This document shows, piece after piece, positions 10,214 to 22,429 of a stretch of DNA of 64,000 bases. Origin of the DNA: Aspidiotus rigidus (lineage: Eukaryota > Arthropoda > Insecta > Hemiptera > Diaspididae); assembly GCA_035079385.1 (NCBI GenBank), contig JAVHKY010000015.1, positions 682,001-746,000 on the forward strand, in the 5' to 3' direction. Every line of letters starts with the position of its first letter. Within the stretch, counting starts at the first letter, position 1. The notes under the pieces are model-generated. The model was not told the origin of the DNA. It did not search any database and saw only the letters and a program-made list of their open reading frames with translations. The translations under genes were made by a program, and so were the position numbers.

Positions 10214-11293
10214 GAGACAGTGGAGCTTAGTAAAATTCTGAGTAAAATAGGTAGTTATTTTTTTGGTGTAGCTGAAGACAATTTGTTTATAAAGGTTTCC
10301 TCTTGTGTACTCACTCAATTATATAACATTGTTTCACCTATACCTAGTGAAACAAATATATGTAGTGGTCTTGTGTCAAACTTTAATGCCACTTCTAACT
10401 TTTCAGCGGTTATTGGAAAAAAATTCGAAAAGTGTTTGAAAAGTAGAAAAATTCGTTTAAATCCCGGTCTGGTTGAAATTAACTCGTACATAGGCGCAAA
10501 ATTGAGGGCATGGTCATATTCTCTAGGCCAAAATCCAAAGAAGACTGCATTGGTGAGGGACGCAAAATTAGAACTACAATGTAAGTTGTTTGGAAAATTA
10601 TTAAAAATTTCTGAATTTATTATACTTACAGAAGCTCAATCGTTTCTTTTTCATTTTTGCAAATGATCATATTTTAGCTTTCAGAAATGCGAACAACAAC
10701 GCTGATACTGATGATGTAAATGAAAAGGTTGATGATGAGAAGGTTGATGATAAAGAAGTTGATGATGAAAATATGAGTGTTACCTCCAATGAAGACCCAA
10801 GTAAGCTTCAACACAACACTTACCTATCAATGAATAGTATATTTCTAGATATGAGGCGGGCTTTCCTTTATGAATTTGATGTGTTGCGACACAATTGAGC
10901 GCAGCAAATTAAAAAACTTGTGGAAAACCTGACTGGCACGTTTGTCGCCTTTTTTAGAAGGTATTTTTCTATATGTATGCCTGGAAAAAGAAAATAGGGG
11001 CTCTTGGGGAAGTGGAGAAAAGTAAATGTGAAAAAGAACACTTCCTTCATCAAAAAATATGGACAAAAGCGCACTTTTCAGACATAAGTACAAGCAAAAT
11101 AATTCCACTATTTGCAAACTATATATATCATATTTCAGAAAGAAAAGTCTCAACAAGTGATGAGAACAATTCGCTGGACGACCATAGTGAAGAAAGTTCT
11201 GGGGAGAAGGATGATGATGTCAACGCAGATGGCAATAATGGCTCTGGCATCAGTTCCAGCGATGAAAGTGAAAAACAGAGACAATACTCGTAA
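10214..11293 (+). CDS. Candidate three-exon gene, acidic C-terminus (unknown function)
   Basis: Three open segments join at consensus splice sites with matching phases. The first runs to 10580, before GTAAGT at 10581. The second is 10678-10800, between TTTTAG and GTAAGC. The third is 11139-11293, after TATTTCAG, ending in TAA. All junctions are phase 1, and the joined frame has no stop. The first segment lacks an ATG: its frame opens after a TAA at 10205 next to the MITE end. So it is either an internal exon with an unlocated 5' exon, or a gene truncated by the MITE. The encoded part has a basic-hydrophobic N-terminal region (GLVEINSYIGAKLRAWSY) followed by a Glu/Asp/Ser-rich tail with VDDEKVDD-like repeats. 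Two AATAAA signals follow (about 11452 and 11561). I recognise no family. Confidence 0.4.
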
Positions 11294-11335
11294 TGCCGCT
11301 GCAATTAAAAGGAACAGAAAGTGAAATAAGTAAAT

Positions 11336-11575
11336 AACCATGAGATATGAACTTTCTTAAAGTGATATGAACTTTCTTGAAGTTGCCTCTTTTCTTTATT
11401 TTTATTTTTTTTTTTTACATAATTTTTTGGCTTAATTCTTTTTCATTTCTACAATAAAAGCACCGGTGAAATTTAACCATGAGATGAACTGTCTTTCACT
11501 CTAATTTTTATTTTCTTCACCACATAATTTTGTGGTTTAATTGTTTTTCATTCCTACAATAAAAGTATTTAAATT
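11336..11575. repeat. Imperfect direct duplication, each copy ending in AATAAA
   Basis: About 11338-11460 and 11476-11570 share AACCATGAGAT..., ACATAATTTT(T/G)TGG and TTCATTYCTACAATAAAAG. It lies just after the candidate gene's stop, so the AATAAA hexamers could be its polyadenylation signals. The repeat itself is plain to see; the role is inferred. Confidence 0.55.
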
Positions 11576-11635
11576 TGACGGTGATTTTATTTAATAGTAG
11601 AACTGTTCACCTAAAATCAATATTATATATAGAAG

Positions 11636-12085
11636 CACAGTGAAGGAAATTTTGTACTACAAATTGACGTCAATCTTACACACAATATTCTAATATCTAC
11701 CTAGTATCAATAAAGGTCACTTTTGTATCCATAAAACATCAAAGCATTACTTGTACATGAAGTGTACTTCCTTATGACGTCAATTTTGTGCGTTATTGAT
11801 TATTATGCATCTCAAAATGGTATCAAGAAGAAATCAAAGTAAAGTATCTGCAATAAATGCACGTCAATTTTGTACAACTTATTGACAATGAATAAGTAAT
11901 ATTGGTATCAAACATGCATCAAATAATGCAACTTTGACGTCACTATTAGGTCAAATTGACATAAAATTGATACCAAAAACGGTCATTTTTTGGTAACAAT
12001 TTGCTGTCAGTTTGGTATCATTTTGCTGTTCAAGTTTCCCGTCAATTTACCATCAATAATGTGAATTTTTTATACCAAATTGAAG
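11636..12085. repeat. Imperfect repeats of GACGTCAATTTT- and TATCAA-type words
   Basis: GACGTCAAT, TGACGTCAATTTTG, CACGTCAATTTTG and TGACGTCAC alternate with GGTATCAA and TTGATACC words, partly in inverted orientation. No ORF of note. This is probably the interior of an unrecognised non-autonomous element. Confidence 0.4.
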
Positions 12086-12104
12086 CCAATATGGTTCGTC
12101 GGGG

Positions 12105-12230
12105 AGGGGCTACACGGTAGCGGAGGAAGAGATCCCAGGAAACGGGAAAGAAGTCGACGGAGGTTGAAGAAAATAAGGAATGCCGGCTACCTTAACGAAG
12201 TTGAACGAGGAATTTAGGGAGCCTGGGACG
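12105..12230. repeat. Fragment related to the end of the 9677 MITE family
   Basis: CCTTAACGAAGTTGAACGAG and GGGAGCCTG match the sequence just outside and at the left end of the element at 9677. The downstream part is not shared. Confidence 0.45.
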
Positions 12231-15055
12231 AATTGGTGAAGTATATTTCGATGGCGATGTAACTGTAGATGATCGAAAAACTAAGCCCAACATCTACTCA
12301 TACCATTTCCAAATATTATCATGTAAAATTAAATATCGAGAAATTATATAAATTCCGGAGGGGTGAAGTATTCAAGATTATAGCCTACAGCTAAAATTAT
12401 TAATTAAGGAAAAAGTTTCATTATATTTGTAGATTCATCCGTTGTTGGTGACTTTTATCATGTAGAGTAGAAGTTTCGACCTACGACCAATCCAAAAATG
12501 GACTTTATGATATATCAAGATTTGAAGTTATCATGAAAGTTTCAGTCGGTGTAAATTTCTTGCCACTTTTCTTTCACTCTCCGTAATTTCTTCCATTATT
12601 CATTCCCGCTACGTCAATCGTCACTACTTTTTCACAACACACATTATAACTCCACGTGTCAGGTGATAAACAGTCGAGAAGTCGATAGCTCGTAACAAAA
12701 TAAAAAACAAATTACGTGTACACATCGCATGATAGCAGTAACGAGAAGAGAATAGTTTTGAGAATGTATTCCAGTTGTCCGACATCAGATGTATCTCTAT
12801 CAATAGCTTACTTACTTTTAATATATCGATTAAAATGCTGAGCCAGGACAAAATCACAAGAGAGCCGTACGTAGACTATCAAACAGTCGCACATGAGAAA
12901 AGATTAAAATACCGAAACCGAAAAATAAACCGAAATCTGTGATACGTATATGCTGTTTCTTCTGTCTCATTGATTTTTCTTTTTTCTATTGAATTCTTTA
13001 TCAATTCGGTACTCGAATTCAAATCCTTGCTACACGAAGGCGCAGTAAAAAAGCTCGTCGAAGTGTACCTAGCCACAAAGAAAGTAATCATCCCTAATCA
13101 AGACCTTGCCCGATATCCTCGATATCAAAACTCGGCGCGGAACCCAATTTTGAGAGAAGGGTACAGGGCGTAAAAACTTAACTTTCCACCAGAGGGAAAA
13201 CCAATTCAATTTGATTCGCCTTTCGAAAGGTAAACTGCGGCTTTGAATGAAGGTATTACGAATTAATGCGGTACGTTTACTATGCTGTTGCTTGCCCGCC
13301 GCCCGAATGAAACCTGCTGCTTCCAATTTCAATAATCACAAAAGTTGAGTGAAGCTTGAAATCGAAGTTAAAATCTAATTATTATTTAGTTTACTATCTG
13401 CAGCCGACATCATCATTACAAATATATTGCAGTACGGTACGTAGAGACATAGCCTTTCCAGCTTGTAAATAAAATTCCAGCTTTTTGACAATTTTTCTTC
13501 GTAAAAATTCCATCTATTTGACTTCTAAATGCAACTTTCGTGTTCTTTCTCGTACAATTTTCTTACGAGAATATAATCCGAGAGAAAAAGTAGGTCTGTT
13601 TCTTATTCTATCACCCGAAAATTCTCTTATCTGGTTTAAAATTTCATTGTGTTTCATACACGCTCAAGAACTATCAAAGATTCTAGACTATAGCGTTTAA
13701 ATCTCCTAAGTATGTATACTTATTCCACGCAGGTGTGTAGGTGTATTATACTCGTAATAGAGTTTACGCCCATACCGCTGACACTACAAAAAGCCATTAC
13801 AAAATCACGATAACTATAAGGTAAGGAGTATAATGAAAAGAAAGGATGAGGATAACGCGTTTCACACTCGTCCTCTTGGAAAAGATGAAAATTTAAAAGT
13901 ATTACTTCTGACTGCGCGATGCGATGGCAGTCTCACATTTTGGGTATCTATGAAAAACAAAACAAATAATTGTTATTCTTTCTCCCTTCCCTACATCAAT
14001 GTATATTAAAGACCATTCGAACAGAAGCCTGAACGAAAGTTTGCGAAAGAGTTCGTCACCACACTGAAAGAAGTCGTTAGGCTCCTCGGAACTCACAGAC
14101 TCACAAAGATAGAATTACGAAGAAGGAAATTCCTAAGAGAGCACGCGCGGTAGTCGAAAATGCAGAAGCAAGAGAAGTTGCTTTCAGCTTTGATTATAAG
14201 TAGGATGATAAAGGAGAGATCACATGAAATGATTTTTTTAAATCGCTCGCTCTAAGCTGTTCATAGTTTCTTTGGGTTTGAAAGTGAGCCAAGACATGAG
14301 CGAAGTATTGAGAGATTGTATTTCATGAATATCATTCATTTAATGATGGTAATTAACAGTACAACCGGTGCACTATTTACCGTCTCCAACTTCCCTAAAG
14401 ATGAAAACTTATTGCTCGAGTCGGGGAAAGCGGTGCCAATGATAGCCAAAGGTCTGACTGCAAGGAGACACGGAGGACAGGCTGCTCAAATAGATGACGA
14501 AGAATGGGAAGTCAACCTCCAAAACTGAACAAATCCAATCAACTTCGTTTTACGGAAAATTCATCCTTCGGCAGAGGCGAAGAAGTGCAAGCTCTTGTCC
14601 GAAGGGAGTCTAACTAAGTAGAGCGATTTTGAGAAAGGTGGGTTTGTTATCAGTAATTAACGCTTTTACGTGCGTGGACCTCACTTCCTTCAAATAACGA
14701 ACAAACTTCAGCTCATGAGTAGCCGCCGCCGCCTCAATTATAAAATTTTTTGATTGATTGTGGTACCGGCCATTGGTTCATCTTCACTCTTCTCGAACTC
14801 GGAAAAAAAATACTTTCTTCTACTCAACTAATCGGGAAAAACACCCGCGTACGGCAAAAAATCTTGAATTAGACGTCAACTCAAGTCGTCCTCTACTACG
14901 GGAATTTTACCTAAAAACGAAAAAACTCCGCACGATATTCAAAAACGTATCAAAAATCACTCGTGACCCACTACTTCTTCTTCTAGCAGAGCCGAAAAAC
15001 AAATAACATCCCATATCTGACTCAAACCACGAATTGGAGGGAACCCTCCGCTCAA
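12231..15055. other. No gene recognised
   Basis: There are only short ORFs (for example 12879-13091 minus, 13485-13700 plus, 14316-14528 plus), none with recognisable domains. The stretch 14758-15006 (plus) is K/R-rich and could be the degraded start of the LINE that follows, but I cannot confirm this. Confidence 0.4.
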
Positions 15056-15059
15056 ACTC

Positions 15060-16751
15060 GAAACACTACTCCATTTTCCTCGACCTTTAGAGAGCATTTT
15101 CATGCGTCTGACTTCACCTACATTGGCCTTCGAGACAATTTACCCGAACTCCTTCTCTCCTTCCATAGTGACAAGTCTTCAAACAATCAAAATTCAAAAC
15201 CACTCTTACCACCAACCGATCCAAAACTAGTGTCCTGCAGAAAGAAGTATGGATCGTTATGAATGACCTAATAAAGAGTGTCAGATATGTTTTCAGTACC
15301 TCCCTATTGACCATCAACACACAACGAGTGGGTGACCGCGGTTTTCGATTTCCATACACGAAAAAAGCCATGGAAGTATTCCGTTAAGATACTCACGCCC
15401 CACGCTTCTTTCTTCTCTCCGTCTGTAGAACTTTAAAATTACCATCCAATTCTCTACCATGTTCCTTGGTCTCACCTTCGATCAAAACCCTCCTGGACCC
15501 TCCTATCAAAATTATAGCGAAATACCTGCAAGGCACTTCGGAACCGGCTGTAAACGCCAACTTCTCCTTCAACTCTACAATAGTCTAATCCGCTACTACT
15601 TTGATTACGGTTCTCCTATTTACACCCACCTGGATCCCATTCAATCTTCCCATCTTCGAGCGACTCTTTGCACACTTAGCATTAGCTCTTCACTCAGTCA
15701 TACGCTGAGAAAGGTCTTGATTCACTTCGTTGCCACGCTTACAATCTGGCCCCGACAGCTAAACACCCTAATCGTCCTGTCTTTTCGAACGCTCTTAGCC
15801 CATGTAAATCACCCCTTCTGTCGCTTTAATCCTACCCAGGCACCCATCTCAAAATTAGGTCTTAATTTCAATTTTTTCATACATTCCCCCAAGCTTAGCC
15901 CCGTCTCAATCTCACCGAAATTCCCAAAAAAGTCTACTTTATACCAAAATAACTGGACAAAATCATTGCTTCAAAATTCTCCCCCCACCTTCACGGCTGC
16001 ACGGACTTCAGAAACGGATATTTAGTCTCAATATCTCACCCTTCCGCGTGAGAAACTTCGCTCCGTATTAATCGCCGAACTTACCGCTATATTTATTAAC
16101 CTCTCCCTCCTAACTCGCTCCTCTCTTCCCCGCAAATTTCTTATACTATCTGATTTTCTCTCGTGCCAATCCTATCGTCCAAGACAATTGAAGTTGCAAC
16201 TCACCCTCCGTCTCTTTTGTATGGATACCGGGACATATTGACCTTGAGGAATACGAGCAGTAGATCTTGCCGCAAAGTAGTCACTGCGTTCGCTTTCCAT
16301 ATTATTCTCTCACCCTCCCTCTCATACAATCTCAAATACACCCTCATTCTCTCCTCTTGTCATGATTTCTAGTCTTCCGTAACTTTTGAAAAACCCTAAT
16401 TAAAGAAGTTCCGATCGCTTGCTCTACTTCAAACCGGCCTTCCTGACGCAAAGAAATCATCGTAATTCGTCTAAGAATGGACTAGACTTACCTCGCCTAA
16501 TCTTTCCTTCTCTCACGCCCCTCACTCTTTTCACATCTATGCTGCAATGCCGAAAATTACCCGTTCAAAACGTCTTCTATTGCCCAGCTCTCGAAAACAT
16601 CTGCCTTCACCATTCGTATCACAAATTTTCTCTCAAACAATTAAGGAGAAAACCAATAGAGCACGATGAAACACCTCCAATCCACCATTTCTACAACACC
16701 ATCGGATTCATTTTCATTTTTATTGTCCTCATATCCACTCCGAGCCAATAA
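15060..16751 (+). pseudogene. Jockey-like LINE, RT to RNase H/3' part (unit 1)
   Basis: The plus strand carries frameshifted pieces of a non-LTR retrotransposon: an RT start resembling YSIFLDL-RAF near 15060, then at 15459 FLGLTFDQN and LLLQLYNSLIRYYFDYGSPIYTHL, typical of the C-terminal RT/thumb of Jockey-like LINEs. Farther on are ELTAIF and ILSDSL, resembling an RNase H domain (about 16075-16170), and a 3' part ending near 16751. No poly(A) tail is seen. Several frameshifts and stops; not functional. The unit 1/unit 2 breakpoint (15252) lies within its RT. Confidence 0.6.
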
Positions 16752-17595
16752 CCCTAGTGGTGAGGCTCATAAACGATTAATACGCTGGAAAATCGAAAAG
16801 AAATAACTATTTAATGAGGTACATTTAAAAACCACAAATGAATTATTATTTCGTATGGATTTTACAATTTATTAACTATGAAGTCTAGCCATGATTTAAA
16901 AATTCGGATGAATTCCATCGAGGCACTTAATTAGAGAAAAAAAAGAAGGAATCAAACTTCTTCCAGCTTCAATGTTCGAGAAACGAGCAAATACATAATC
17001 GACTGTTTTCAAAGCGGCTGTGTGATAAAAAAAAATACAGAATGCAGGCGAGGTGTCAGGGAGAAAATATTATAGAATGGCCTATCACTTGAAATCGGGA
17101 ATGAAGTGAAGTTATTATATCGTGTTTGCGGCTGGAAAATAATCTTGAGAGGCAGGAAAGGGATTTACAGTACAGTGTTTTCAGCTTTGAATCTTTGTTG
17201 TTGCAGGAGAACGCTCAAGTTTACGAACAAGTGAAGAGGCACCCTTACAACATGAGGAATATTCTAGAATTAATCTTCATTTTATGTTAATGCAATCTGT
17301 GGTTTTGGAACAGTCTTATCCAAATGGCAAAAACATTCGAAGGAGTTCCGCCGCTGGTGATGTGTCAGGGGAGAGTACAGCCTAATCTTTGTTTACTCGA
17401 AGAGGTATCTGGGTATATGCAATATCACTGTGATTTTTATTACAGCGAAGGATACCTTCCTCACATTGTTATCTTTTATGGTATCGTAAATACAGGATAA
17501 CGCACGGAAGTTTGAGGAATATTTCCGAAAACCGCACTTTTACCCTCTGTTCGAGATTTCTCTCTTTCATATTGATGATTGCATCGTGAATTATA
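16752..17595. other. No gene recognised
   Basis: AT-rich interval with only short ORFs, conserved between the two duplication units. Confidence 0.5.
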
Positions 17596-17850
17596 CAGAA
17601 CATGTTCAATTACGAGTCACACTATAAACTAATTACGAACAAATATTACACAATCGAATAGGTTAATTTATTAGGGAACGAAATTTACAAAAGATACACA
17701 AAAGAGCAGCTAATATCAGATCGACGTACACATCTTATGAAGATAGTCATTAGGTCGAGTCACATTATAAAGTACACACAAATATTACAAAATCTAAGAA
17801 TAGGCTAATTTATTATAGAACAAAGTTTACAACACATTATAAAAAATAGA
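17596..17850. repeat. Direct repeats of ~170-180 bp, interrupted by a LINE (unit 1)
   Basis: GAGTCACAYTATAAA...AATATTACA...AATAGGYTAATTTATTA recurs at about 17605 and 17756, and resumes at about 18690 after the LINE. Unit 2 keeps longer copies at about 26587, 26770 and 26939. Confidence 0.65.
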
Positions 17851-18686
17851 GGTGGGGTTCTTAGCATCCTATGTTTTCTGATCTCCATGAACAACATTGG
17901 AAAATTTATACCTCAACCAATCAAATACCGACTAATCGCCGACGATTTGAATATTTCATTGAGAGTGCGGGATTCAAAACTTGCAGAAGTACTCTTACAG
18001 AACTGCTTGCTCAAACTAAATGACTGGAGTGATCAAACCGGCTATCAATTCTCTTCCGGGAAAACAGTTGGCGTGAACTTCACAAAAAAAAGAAAAACAG
18101 AGCCCATCAATCTTAGCTTAAAGGACAACTGTCTTAAATTCAACCAAGAGACATCATTCCTAGGAGTCAAATTAGACAGCCGACTATCATGGATTCCCCA
18201 TCTCAAATATCTACGTACATCGATCCACAAACGTCTCAATATATTGGAAATGTTGCAAAACAGAAACTCCGGCACGCCACCTCACATCCTCCTGCAAATA
18301 TATAGAACAACCATTCGGACAAAACTAGACTACGGCTCCATAATGTACTCGTCAGCTACAAACACCTCACTAAAAATGATTGATATTGTCCACAATACCA
18401 GCCTACTAATAGCCATGCACGCATTCCCTACCAGCCCAATAGTAGGGATGCAGTTGCTCAGTGGCAACCCCCTCTAGAAATGCGACGCTCAATGCTATTC
18501 TTACATTACCATGCAAGAGTAGCATTTGATCAGCATCACGTCAACTTTAAACTCATCTCTACCAGCAACAAAATTGCAGAGAGACAAAGAAATCTCAACA
18601 CTCAATTCAATTTACCGCCCTATGCTACACGCCTTGAAATCCAACAAGCAATGCAATAGATATCACTAATTAAAAAAAAAAAAAAT
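17845..18686 (+). pseudogene. 5'-truncated LINE RT with poly(A) tail (unit 1)
   Basis: The frame from 17887 encodes IKYRLIADDLNISLRV, LNDWSDQTGYQFSSGKT, FLGVKLDSRLSWIPH, LLQIYRTTIRTKLDYGS: the C-terminal half of a Jockey/R1-like RT. The catalytic motif reads IADD here but FADD in unit 2. A 20-odd-base stretch upstream, present in unit 2 and encoding VPQGG, is deleted here. The copy ends in A13 at about 18670-18684 and lies inside 170-bp direct repeats that continue on the far side, so this is a retrotransposed insertion. Confidence 0.65.
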
Positions 18687-18739
18687 ACACACAAATATTA
18701 TAAAATCGAAGAATAGGCTAATTTATTATGGAACAAAGT

Positions 18740-19731
18740 CTACGACATGGCAAAACCGGAAAACTATAGAGGAATATGCCTGCTGAACACCTGTTACAAA
18801 ATATATGCAAAAATAATCGCAAGAGAATAAATGAAATTACAGAAGAGAGATTACTAGAATACCAGAATGGCTCCGAGGAGGACGATCCTGCACGGACGCA
18901 AGTTTCACAATGAAGTTGTTAATGGAAAAAAGAATAGAGTACGATCTGGAGACCCATATGTGTTTCGTGGACCTTGAGAAGGCATATGATAATGTAGATA
19001 GAAGAATATTGAGAAAAGTCTTTGAGAAATATGAGATACCGCTGAAACTGATACGCATAGTGGATGGGATGTATAAAAATACGGGAATAAGGGTAAGAAT
19101 TGGAGAAGAACTATCCAGCCGTGAGGAGATCAGCAAAGGAGTACGACAGGGATGTCCGCTTTCATGCACCCTTTTTAACCTCTATATGGATGCGATCACC
19201 AGAGGATGGATGCAAACGAACCCAAGAGGAGTGCGACTGACAAACAATAAACAACTCGAGACAATGATACTCGCGGATGACCAGGTAATCCTGGCTGGGG
19301 ATGAAGATGAACTGCAGCGAAGCATGTTCAAACTTGAGAATATCGCCCGGAAGTACGGAATGAAAATCTTGACGCAAAAAACAAAGACCATGGCATTCAG
19401 GGGAAAGGAAGCAGTTCGGAGCAAAATTGTGATAAATGGGAAGATCATAGAACAAGTTAACAGCTTCAACTATCTGGGAGTCAATATGTCGTACAATGGA
19501 GAAACAGATGTGCGCGAGAAGATAAAAAGATGCCTGAAGGTGATAGGCCTCATTAACCGCAATCTGAATGCAAATAAAACCAGACGCGAGACCAGGTTAA
19601 GAGTATACAACACACTGGCTGTACCCATGCTAACGTACGGGTCGGAGACATGGGCCCTAAAGAAATCGGAGAAGAGACGGATAGAGGCGGCAGAGATGCG
19701 CTTTATGAGAAGAACATCGAGGACAAGGTAA
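18740..19731 (+). pseudogene. LINE reverse transcriptase fragment, second family (unit 1)
   Basis: The frame begins near ENYRGICLLNTCYKIYAK (about 18760), loses one base near 18870, then is open from 18910 for 273 codons: FVDLEKAYDNVDR (motif A, catalytic Asp), GVRQGCPLSCTLFNLYMDAI (motif B), ILADDQVILAGDE (motif C; IFADD in unit 2), INGKIIEQVNSFNYLG, and YGSETWALKKSEKRR. This organisation is typical of LINE RTs abundant in insects (RTE/L1-like; exact clade uncertain). The endonuclease domain is missing and the C-terminus runs straight into Tigger sequence. Confidence 0.65.
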
Positions 19732-20911
19732 AAATCATTAATAGACTCGATAAAGGCGAAAGTGTAGACTCTCTGGTCTCATTCTATGGAATCGGAAAAC
19801 GAACGGTGTATGATTTAAAAAGTCGGCGAGAAAAAATATTGGGCTACGCATCTAAGCTGGACTCCGAGGCCGGTTGTAAACGACGAAATACTATGAGGTC
19901 AGCGGAAAATGAAAAATTGGAGGAAGCTGTATATTTATGGTTCATTCAGAAGAGAAGTAAAGGAGAGCCCATATCAGGACCTCTTCTATGTGAGAAAGCC
20001 CTAGTATTCAGTGAAAAACTGGAGAGTTCCCCAGATTTCAAAGCTAGTCAAGGTGGGCTGCGAAACTTCAAAGCTCGACATGGTATTCGTGAGGTAATTC
20101 AACTGCAGCTGAAAATTTCAAAATGAGTTTCTCGGAGTTTCTGGAAGAAGAAAATCTATCTCTAGATGACATTTATAACGGTGATGAGAGCGGTCTGTAT
20201 TGGAGGTCTTTACCTCGTAAATCACTAGAAGCGAGGAGGGAAATATCTGCTCCTGGTTACAAAATTAGTAAAGATCGAGTGACAATAATGTTGTGTTCCA
20301 ATGGCAGCGGTACTCACAGCCTCCTCGTGCTCTTAATAGGCAAATCTAAGAAACCCCGATGTTTTAAAAATGTTAATCTTTCCCTAATTTACAAGAATCA
20401 GAAAAATGCTTGGATGGATGTTCCTGTATTTTTTGACTGGTTCAAAAATAATTTTATATTGGCAGTGAAATCGTTCGGAGAAAAAGAGAAATAAACAGGA
20501 CGAGTAGTCCTTCTACTCGATAATGCCCCTTCCCACCCGGGATTGATGAAAATTTTGAAGTCAAAAATTTTCCGCCAAATGTTACTGCTTTAATCCAGCC
20601 AATGGATCAAGAGGTAATAGCAAAAACGAAGAGAATGTACAAGAAAGATCTATTGCGACGTCTACTGCTAGCTGAGGATGATGAAGAAAGTGTAATTTCG
20701 TTGTTGAAAAAACTTAATCTGAAAGATTGCTCTTACATGATAGCTGATGCATGGAGTTCGTTGACTCGAGAAAATTTTCGAAACGCGTGGAATAAATTGA
20801 TAGGAAAAGGGAGATGAGAATGCTGAGAATAATTTGGATACCACTGAGGAGGATATTGATGAAGTTGTAGATCAGTTATTTCCTCAAATCCCTGGAAGTA
20901 CGAAAGTGTAG
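19695..20911 (+). pseudogene. Tigger/pogo transposase, frameshifted (unit 1)
   Basis: The N-terminal part (about 19710-20120) carries a CENP-B-like HTH: KVKIINRLDKGESVDSLVSF, GIGKRTVYDLK, then a second HTH with WFIQKRSKGEPISGPLL. After a frameshift near 20120 the DDE domain follows: YNGDESGLYWRSLP (first catalytic Asp), VVLLLDNAPSHPG (second Asp, in another frame at about 20508), then NVTALIQPMDQ at 20580-20610 (third-Asp region), and a tail ending at 20911. At least three frames are needed. The 3' stop lies 27 bp from the 3' end of the opposing innexin ORF. No TIRs were identified around it. Confidence 0.75.
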
Positions 20912-20938
20912 TACTGTAAACTTCTACGAGTTCTACGG

Positions 20939-22024
20939 CTATATTTCTGCGAGTTCTTCGCCTAAATCACAAATTAGCGCGCTCATCAAGTCATTATAAA
21001 CCGGGGTATCAATATTTTTACCTAACTGGTATAATAAGAACCAATCGCCCAATTTACATTTCTTCATTACAGCCTCGATGTCTTTCTTCGAAGATTGACG
21101 GGATTGAGCTCGTAAGAGGAGAAGTTGAAAAGGCCGACAAAACACAACGGCTATTTGGTGGATAAGCCATAGGCTGGTCATTATCGCGAGAAAAACCAAC
21201 CAGAACCACAGGAATATGTAGATTTTTTCGTTTACAATATTGATAGGCAATAAACACATTCCGTCGAAGTTCTGCACGGACCCAGAAGGTCCAAATTTAC
21301 GGAATGTGCACTTCGTAATTTTAGGGAAGATCCGCGTCATTGGATCGACCCTTTGTTCAACATCCATATCTATGAAACTGAATACATCCGTACCGTACAT
21401 TCGAAATTCGCCATCCAAAAAATAGTCAACAAAGTATATTTGCGCCACCACATTGACCAAGTTCAGAAATTCGCATATCATGAACCGAAACACGTAAAAG
21501 TTGTGATGACGGAAATTTTTTCGAAAGTAATTCACAAGCTTACTGAGGCACTCCGCTTTCTCTTCGTCGCTTATCATTACGTTTGATAGATTTAACGAGA
21601 GCGTTTCTAGGCGTCCAGCCTCCCAGATCTTCCACAAATAATGCGGGACGTAAAACAATACTGCTTGAAAAAAAAGCGCAAAGCATACCCATTGATAATA
21701 CTTGTGGTATTTTACTCCGTCGTCGTTCGCTACCTGACTATGGACACCTGGCGAAATCACATCCAGTCCAAGGCGTTCAGATAAATTGTTACTCGTTATC
21801 GTGAAGGTGGAGTAGATCCAGCAATAAGTGTTCATTATGTGCGACGGAATTTCGTCGACGATGCAGTCGATCGGGTCACCGATATATTGCCGCGAGGTGA
21901 CGATCAGCGTAAACGACATCAATATGATGACCGTCACCTTGCAATGTAGTCTGAATACATTATTATCGATGCATACTGAATTCGTCTTCAGTAGGCTTCT
22001 CAACGAACTAAAAAGGTGAAACAT
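20939..22024 (-). CDS. inx2-like: Innexin (innexin 2-like), intronless, copy 1
   Basis: An intact 361-aa ORF with the full innexin layout, near the usual innexin 2 length (about 360). TM1 is around residues 25-43. Extracellular loop 1 has Cys54 and Cys68 (DCIVDEIP...YCWIYSTF). The signature YYQWV is at 109-113, and TM2 carries PHYLW (Pro127, Trp131). TM3 is about 178-198. Loop 2 has Cys239 and Cys257, followed by TM4 about 265-292 and a cytoplasmic tail with GDWFLLYQLGKNID. Innexins form gap junctions or hemichannels in the plasma membrane. The start is an ATG giving the standard MF N-terminus. It could be the native locus, a retrogene or a TE-captured copy; no poly(A) tract or TSD marks it as processed. 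It differs from copy 2 at six residues: D102G, I270V, H289Y, L330V, Q333L, I361M (copy 1 to copy 2). Confidence 0.92.
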   Translation of the reverse strand: MFHLFSSLRSLLKTNSVCIDNNVFRLHCKVTVIILMSFTLIVTSRQYIGDPIDCIVDEIPSHIMNTYCWIYSTFTITSNNLSERLGLDVISPGVHSQVANDDGVKYHKYYQWVCFALFFQAVLFYVPHYLWKIWEAGRLETLSLNLSNVMISDEEKAECLSKLVNYFRKNFRHHNFYVFRFMICEFLNLVNVVAQIYFVDYFLDGEFRMYGTDVFSFIDMDVEQRVDPMTRIFPKITKCTFRKFGPSGSVQNFDGMCLLPINIVNEKIYIFLWFWLVFLAIMTSLWLIHQIAVVFCRPFQLLLLRAQSRQSSKKDIEAVMKKCKLGDWFLLYQLGKNIDTPVYNDLMSALICDLGEELAEI

Positions 22025-22429
22025 GGTTCCAAATTATACACGAAAATATTGCAAGAAAATAAAAAATACAGAAGAGAAATTACACAGGAAACACTAACGT
22101 TCACAACCTTACCGCAAGTAAAGACAGTCACGAGTAAAGTGCAGTATTTATCACCATCATACAGCCTGCATCAATTTTTCGTCATCTTTTGTAACTATTT
22201 TCAATATGATTACGAAAAAGGAACAAAGTTCGATTCGATATCTAGTTTATCAAATCCTAATTTTATTTCTGGAACAAGCGGTTTGAGATACCGCACCAGA
22301 AGTAATACATTCCATGGCATTAAGTTAGGTGTTGCAAGTATTACGCATCGGATAATGGATGGGGTGACACCGTGTACATGTTTGTTACCAAAGTGCGTGA
22401 ATAATTTCTATTATTTCATGAAAGCCTGG

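Noticed and set aside
9781..10318. Overlapping ORFs on both strands of 87-115 codons
   Set aside because: They are translations of the 44-46 bp minisatellite in several frames; the repeated peptide words reflect the DNA repeat.
14758..15006. 82-codon ORF before the Jockey-like LINE
   Set aside because: Lysine-rich, no recognisable motif; may be LINE remnant but not supportable.
20939..22024. Innexin copies as viral vinnexins (polydnavirus)
   Set aside because: Vinnexins are also intronless and innexin 2-like, but nothing viral surrounds these ORFs and TEs explain the context; kept only as a remote alternative.
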